Assembly: GCA_016801885.1 (NCBI GenBank)
Contig: JAFBJY010000295.1
Location: 124,001 to 188,000, forward strand
Source of the DNA: Toxotes chatareus
Taxonomy: Eukaryota > Chordata > Actinopteri > Toxotidae
Length of the DNA stretch: 64,000 nucleotides
Direction of reading: 5' to 3'
Position numbers and translations under genes: made by a program. Shown one piece after another: positions 58,699 to 64,000 of this stretch (positions are counted from its first letter, which is position 1; each line of letters starts with the position of its first letter). The notes beneath the pieces are model-generated. The model was not told where the DNA came from, made no database searches, and saw only the letters and a program-made list of their open reading frames with translations.

Positions 58699-59830
58699 TT
58701 TATTGAACTGACAAAATCATCTTGACATCTTGAAAAGAAGGATGAAGGAAAAGTTCTCACTGCAGCAGTTGTAGAATTTTATTATTATGAGCACAATTAC
58801 ACCACAAGAGCCAGTTTGACTCTGTCATTTACAGGCTCTGTGTTTCCAGTTCACTATTAAACACAATGATGTACTTTATTTCTTCATGATGACTCTTGAA
58901 AGTTTTTGAAGAGAGAGGAGAAAATTTCTTCTGTCATTTTTCCCTTTTTTCTCACAAAACAAGTTTTAAAGATTTTCATGATTTGAAGAAAAACACATTT
59001 TCTTTGTGGTCGGAGAAAATGAGGAACTGTTCCATCATTTATCCAGAAGTTTCTATAGTAATGTTTTCATTATTCTGTGACTGTGACAGGAGGAGTTCAG
59101 TGAATTGATGTGACTCGTCTGTGCTCTGTCACTGCTCATTTTAATTAAGTATATATTCCCTCTCTGTATTATGATATTGGATTGTAACTCAGCTTTACCA
59201 CAACACTGTCATTGTACACCTGTATGTTTTGTTCACCGTGTTGATCCATCTGTCTTCCTGTATTCATTCTCTCACTCCCTCGCTCACTACAACCACATAC
59301 ACTAAATACACTAAACTGTAGTAAACTGTGGAAAAGCAAATCCATTATGTGTGAAACATAATGTGTCTGGATGATGTTCAGAGGAAACAGATTTTCTGAA
59401 TGAATGAGGTAATGAAGTTTATTAACAGCAGTGGAGGTGGGAGACTGGGGTTTGTATCCAGAGTCCACTCTGTGGTTAGGTTTGGTATTTACAGCTATTT
59501 AACAATACACACAAGCTAACTTGCATAATGTCACACACACACATTTCATCAGAGAGACCAGCTCTCAGAAATAATTCCAGCAGTGGAGACAGTCCAACAG
59601 GCTCCACATGTTTCTGTGCTGAGAGGAGACTGTACTGAAGCTGTCAGCTGTACCATCAGCCTCTGAGGCTGCTCTGCTCTCTGTGTCACACACTGCTACT
59701 GTACATGAAGACTGCTGTCAGCTCGGCTCAGCTCCACTCATCACTAACTTCATTTAGAGCAAACAGAGCTCTGCTGTAACAGGAAGCAGCAGAAAGTCAG
59801 AGGCTTCGCCGTGAGGAGCGCAGACCTCTC
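58021..59830. other. No gene seen
   Basis: Contains a (GT)n at 58664-58692 and no recognised coding exon. The minus frame 59169-59468 has no family resemblance. Confidence 0.35.
58664..58692. repeat. (GT)n microsatellite
   Basis: Pure GT run. Confidence 0.95.
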
Positions 59831-59837
59831 TGTCATG

Positions 59838-60074
59838 TCAGGTGTTTTCAGGAAGGGACGTCACTTCACAGACCTTCACAACTCGAGTCAGCATCAGACG
59901 GACACACGCACAATAAACATCCACGGTAGCTGGAATTTCCCTCTCAGCTCCGGTGTTTCCTAGTGGAAAACGCCAGGACATGAAATGAAAAGAGTGAAAC
60001 GATCCTTTGCCTTGAAATCCAAAGAGGAAAGCGACGGCGGGGATCCACACGGTGTGTATCCAGAAGTAAAGCAT
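59838..60074 (-). CDS. Possible divergent signal-peptide-bearing exon
   Basis: The minus-strand frame opens MLYFWIHTVWIPAVAFLFGF, a plausible signal peptide, followed by SFHFMSWRFPLGNTGAER. It points away from the 60165 exon across only about 90 bases of CpG-rich sequence, which could be a shared promoter. No clear GT donor or conserved domain supports it, and the 31.2 kb duplicate lacks this part. It may be chance. Confidence 0.2.
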   Translation of the reverse strand: MLYFWIHTVWIPAVAFLFGFQGKGSFHSFHFMSWRFPLGNTGAEREIPATVDVYCACVRLMLTRVVKVCEVTSLPENT

Positions 60075-60120
60075 GGTGTCCTTTAATCAGCTGCAAAAGC
60101 TCCGCGCTCTTCCCGACGAA

Positions 60121-61125
60121 GCTCCGTGTTCAGCGGTTCATTTCCAGAAGAGAAAGCGCTGCAGATGAAGCCGAGCGGAGGAAGAAATCCCAGTGTGAAC
60201 GCTGCTGATGAACACAAGAGCTGGAGACTCTGTCTCTGCTTCTTCTGCTGCTTTCACACGGACATTAGCGACCCCTACCGGAACTGTTATCCAGAGAGGA
60301 AGAGACTGTGTCTGTGTGTGAGTCCTCTGTCTCTGTGTGTGTGTGTGCTCAGTATGTTGCTACTAAAGCAGCGTTTCATGGTTCAGGACTGACAGCAGGA
60401 CTAATGTGGACAAGTCCAACTCATTTCATTCAGCTCCACAACCATGATTTGTCACATGGAGTGAAGTGAAGCCAGTGAAGAGGAGGGAATGGGAGGAGGA
60501 AGCAACACAAAGTGTTTGCTGGTCTCTGATAGGATCTTAGCCAGCAGTTTGTCTCTGTGTTATTCTGTCTCTGCACCGTTAAACATTCATACTCAGGTGG
60601 ACAGTCACAGTGGACACTGTCTAATGTCCAGAGGAAAAAAAAAGTTATTTTATCACATATTAAAGCTGTGTGATGTTCACTGACACTGACCATGTGTAGT
60701 TTAAATACGTGTGTGCAAGTTTATTTTCCTTCAGACAGAAGATGAACTGATTAATGCAGGAAACAACATGAGTCAGACTCAAGTATCTGCCTTTATAATT
60801 CTAAATGAGCTGAGGACAAAAGGTGAAGGCGACAGCTCATATGGAAAATTGGCACATTAAGAAAAAATATATTTTTTCTGTGAATAATATTAGTGCATAT
60901 TTTCCACTTTTGATATATGATGGTATTATAAAAATATTAATGTCTTTTCAGTCTAAAATCCTTCTAGTGTATCTACAGGAGCTGATTAGTCCCATATATA
61001 CAGTGGTGTTCCAGTATATGTCAGAGGTCAAAGTGAAGACAGTCTAGTTGGTCTCATTGGATAAAGCCAGTTATCTGTGTGCAAACAAGCGTGACAGCAG
61101 ATTTATTCCACTTAGCTCTGTCAGA
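60121..61125 (+). repeat. Direct duplicate of 31226-32260
   Basis: Second copy of the ~1 kb block with the Cys-rich candidate exon, same orientation. It runs to cttagctctgtcag, after which a LINE with a GATA tail begins, whereas the first copy continues with other DNA. Confidence 0.9.
60165..60317 (+). CDS. Candidate first coding exon, Cys-rich, unknown gene (copy 2)
   Basis: ATG at 60165, 51 codons to a GTGAGT donor in phase 0; MKPSGGRNPSVNAADEHKSW, RLCLCFFCCFHTDI, DPYRNCYPERKRLCLC. The preceding 100 bases are CpG-rich (ctccgcgctcttcccgacga), as at a promoter, which copy 1 lacks. So this copy looks more like the original. No second exon was recognised downstream before 61125. Confidence 0.45.
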
Positions 61126-61960
61126 TAGATAGATAGATAGATAGATAGATATACTTTATTCATCCCTCAGAGGGAAATTGTTGTTACAGCAGCAAGTAAA
61201 AGTCACAAAAAGAAAGGAAAGGACAAGTTGACAGCTAACTGGCAGCACTTAGCAACTCTACAAAATACAGTGTAACAAAATATAAAGACATAAAGAGTGA
61301 ATGTATATATATATAAATATATATGACAAGAAAACAATAATAATAATAATAAGATAAAAAAAAAATATATAAAAAAAATAACAGGCAGGAGAATAATATG
61401 TACAATAATATAATATAATATATACAATGTTGTAAAAAACATAATCTGTCAGGTGTGCAGTATGTACATTTATAATAGATAAATAGTTAGAGCCATGGTT
61501 CTCTAAGGGTGATATGTACAGTTGTGCAGCAGTGTATAGTTATGTACACATAATATACATATACACATAGTCGTAACAGTGAACTGGCAGTTGTGCTGAA
61601 GTGTTCATCTGTCACACAGAGGTGAGCTGTTGTACAGTTTTATTGCAAATGGTTGGAATGACTCACGTTCCTTCCGACAGCGGAGCTGAATGAGTCTGTT
61701 AGAAAAGAGCTCCTCTGTCTCTGCAGTGTGCTGTAGAGGGGTGTGATGGATTGTCCATGATGGAGAGCAGTTTGTTCAGTGACCTCCTGTTCCTCACTGA
61801 CTCAAATGTCTCCGTGTCCTGACCAATGATGCTGCTAGCCTTACGGATGAGCTTGTTCATCCTGCTTGCATCTTTAGCACTGATGTTGCTCCCCCAGCAG
61901 ACCACAGCACAGTAGATGGCACTTGCAAAAACAGACTAGTAGAAGATCTCCAGCATCTTG
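61125..61960 (-). mobile_element. LINE 3' part with (GATA)n tail
   Basis: Starts with a gatagata run and tactttattcatccctcagagg (the LINE 3' tail reversed). It passes AT-rich sequence shared with 17160-17393, and on the minus strand ends with the ORF2 C-terminus: MVCWGSNISAKDASRMNKLI, RKASSIIGQDTETFESV, SLNKLLSIMDNPSHP. The reading frame breaks after HCRDRGALF at 61699. 5' truncated. Confidence 0.8.
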
Positions 61961-62619
61961 CTGCACACACTGAAAGATCTGAGCTTCCTCAGAAAATAGA
62001 GTCTGCTCATCATTTTTAGAATCATTTTTTTCTCATGTTTCTTTTAGATCTCGTTCAACTTCTCTTGTGCTGTTAGACCTTAAATCCACAGAGTCCTGCT
62101 GTATGTTGGTCTCTTCTCTGCATCACACTGAGATAACAGTTACACCTGTCACCTGAATCAAGTAGGAAGCCGATGGTGAAAGTTAAAGCTGACACTATAT
62201 CATCATGTTCTGGGAGTAGAAGCTGTAAAATAACCAGGCTGGATGGAAGGAGGAAGCATTTTTTTCCTCCAACATTATTTCATCATTATTTTCAGTTACT
62301 GGTATTTTCTCAGTCTGGATCCAGAAACAAAACTTTCTTTGTTTACTACAATGTCTTTAAGGTGATTCTTCATCTGTTTGTAACTTTATGTTTTAATTGT
62401 ATTTCTTTTTTATTTCTCTCTCTTCTGTTGTGGGGCTCCTGTCTCCTGATCTCCTTCATCCTGGATCTTCTTCTTCACATCCTAAAACAATGACTTATTT
62501 TTATGCTGGTGTGAGAGTTTACATGCAAGTGTGTTTGTTAACTGTGAATCACATTGTGGTTAAGTTTGTGTTTGGGAGATTTCCTCCATATGTTTATGGA
62601 AACAGATGAAGGTATCAGG
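61961..62619. other. No gene seen
   Basis: T-rich DNA; frames here are low complexity and have no family resemblance. Confidence 0.35.
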
Positions 62620-63260
62620 TCATTCCATTATCTGATGATCTCTACCTGTTAAACCATCCAAAGCAGCTCTGCAGTGTTTCCATCTGTGTTCATGTTGCTG
62701 TTTGAGGGTTAAGACTTGGTTTCAGGGTTAGAATTGGGTTTTGGTTAGAGTTAGGGTAAGGGCTAGGGAATGCATTATGTCAGCAAGTGTCCTCACAAAG
62801 ACATAAGTACCAGTCTGTGTGTGTATGTATGTGTTTGTCCTTTGATGCTTTTGATGTATCAACATTCTACAGTCTGATGTCAGAGGCTGCAGTAAGTGGA
62901 CACACAGCCAGAGACAAGTTCAGAAGTCAAACAGGAGCAGAAACAGTTGGACTGGACAGGACTTGCTCATGATTTAGGAAGAAAGAAGCACTCAGATATT
63001 TCTGCACAATTATTGACAAGGAAGGGAGGAGCTACTGCTGTTACAAGGACAAGAGGAAACTACAGGAAAGTCCAGATCAGCTCCAAGGTTTTCAGGAAGT
63101 CAGTACATGTTAGTAGTTCATGTCAGTGTTTAGAAGTTAATTTTTTGAAATGTTTTGTCCAAATGATATTTGTGAAATTGGGACAAGTAATCATATCCAT
63201 AAGCCCAGTGGTTTGATTGTGTGCTTATCATTCATGTCTTTTTTTAATGCTGATCATGGA
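62620..63260 (+). repeat. Conserved module, copy E with its leader repeat
   Basis: The leader (62620-62832) matches 57080-57277. The frame from GTG at 62896 is intact: DTQPETSSEVKQEQKQ, LDWTGLAHDLGRKKHSD, ISAQLLTRKGGATAVTR, RGNYRKVQISSKVF. The donor found in copies A, B and D (cagtaagtcag) reads caggaagtcag here (about 63094), so the GT is lost and splicing at that site would fail. Confidence 0.75.
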
Positions 63261-64000
63261 AAATATTCCCATTCACAATGTCATTCCCCTGCAGTATAAG
63301 GCTGTCTGCAGTCCTTTTCACAGTACCTCCTATGCCATCTGGTGCTCCCTTCCCATGTGAGGTGGGGAAGAAGTTCCAGGTTGTTCTCTGAAACCTAGAG
63401 TTGGAGGGACACTGCACAGGAGAGAAAAGTTATTCTTGTTTTTGTATTGCTTGCTGGGGCCATCTGACCAAAAGTGAATTGTATCAACTTTTGGAAACTT
63501 TCAACAAATATGTTTCAGGACTGGTTCCATGTGAGTCCAAATGGCAGATGCATCTTGTCGCTTGGATTCTGATTCTGTGCAAAAGCCTGTGTTCTGTTCT
63601 TTTGTCTGGTCTGGTTCTGAACTAAGCCCACGTGTGTTGTTGTTTCTGTCTTTAGTTTGTCTTCATATTGTTTTAGAAGCTCTCCCAGCGTGCCACTGTG
63701 TATCGCAAGTCTTGTGTTGAAGTGCATGGTTCACCTCTGTGATAGAACATGGATCAGGAGGAAACCTCAGACCACACAAGGACTGAACGACAGTGAGCTT
63801 CTCATTCAGTGGAGTCAAATTCATTCATTATTTCTAAACAGCAGAAATTCACCTGCCCTTTGATTTATAACAGGTTAAATAGATTTGTATCAGGGAAACT
63901 AATGGATGGCATCATTATCTCTGAGAGGACACAATGTGGTGGGATAGAACAGGACTAAATAAACTGATTAAATATTTGTTTACATCATTTGTTTACAACA
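63261..64000. other. No gene seen
   Basis: Right edge of the window; no recognised element or exon. Confidence 0.35.

Noticed and set aside
1..64000. CRISPR array or prokaryotic operon
   Set aside because: Repeats present are microsatellites and transposon copies; there are no regularly spaced identical repeats with unique spacers, and the gene structure is spliced.

Overview
The window looks like accessory DNA from a teleost fish genome. There are no prokaryotic-style operons. It holds vertebrate-type split exons with GT-AG borders, the FISNA-NACHT-LRR-PRY/SPRY layout of the fish-expanded NLRC3-like (NLR-C) immune sensors, many GT/GA/TA microsatellites, and remnants of hAT, Helitron, Tc1-like, Penelope-like, L2-like LINE and LTR elements. 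I cannot name the species.

Left part (1-9.7 kb): the 5' end of a minus-strand LTR retrotransposon (LTR, tRNA-Tyr-type primer site, start of a coding region) runs off the left edge. It is followed by the orphan 3' end of an NLR-type pseudogene: one LRR exon and a broken PRY/SPRY exon. Next comes a long segment (about 2.77-8.79 kb) that reappears inverted at about 50.0-53.5 kb. Only the left copy carries a 2.9 kb hAT transposon, inserted in a TA microsatellite. An L2-like LINE fragment follows.

Centre-left (10-23.7 kb): one recognisable multi-exon NLR-C gene on the plus strand. It has a start exon, two near-identical small exons, two short linker exons, a 1.8 kb FISNA-NACHT exon, three LRR exons of exactly 174 bp and a PRY/SPRY-like last exon. 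It carries one nonsense codon and two frameshifts, so I call it a pseudogene. Its introns hold nested hAT elements. Its 3' part (21.97-23.49 kb) is duplicated at 1.09-2.58 kb.

Centre (23.7-41 kb): a decayed minus-strand multi-exon gene of a fish-expanded uncharacterised family, several LINE fragments, a duplicated candidate first exon (31.2 kb, again at 60.1 kb), a Penelope-like element with RT, GIY-YIG and a hammerhead-like motif, and Tc1-like ends. A conserved ~60-codon module of unknown identity occurs five times (28.6, 40.9, 55.6, 57.4 and 63.0 kb).

Right-centre (41.4-46.6 kb): a decayed minus-strand Helitron whose coding exons join an SGNH-hydrolase-like region, an OTU-protease-like motif, an HUH Rep and a PIF1-type helicase, behind a TATA/CCAAT promoter. 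The rest (46.6-64 kb) is the inverted arm, more LINE fragments, simple repeats and duplicated blocks. The common theme is an immune-gene neighbourhood rebuilt by segmental duplication and repeated transposon insertion; nearly every coding feature is broken.
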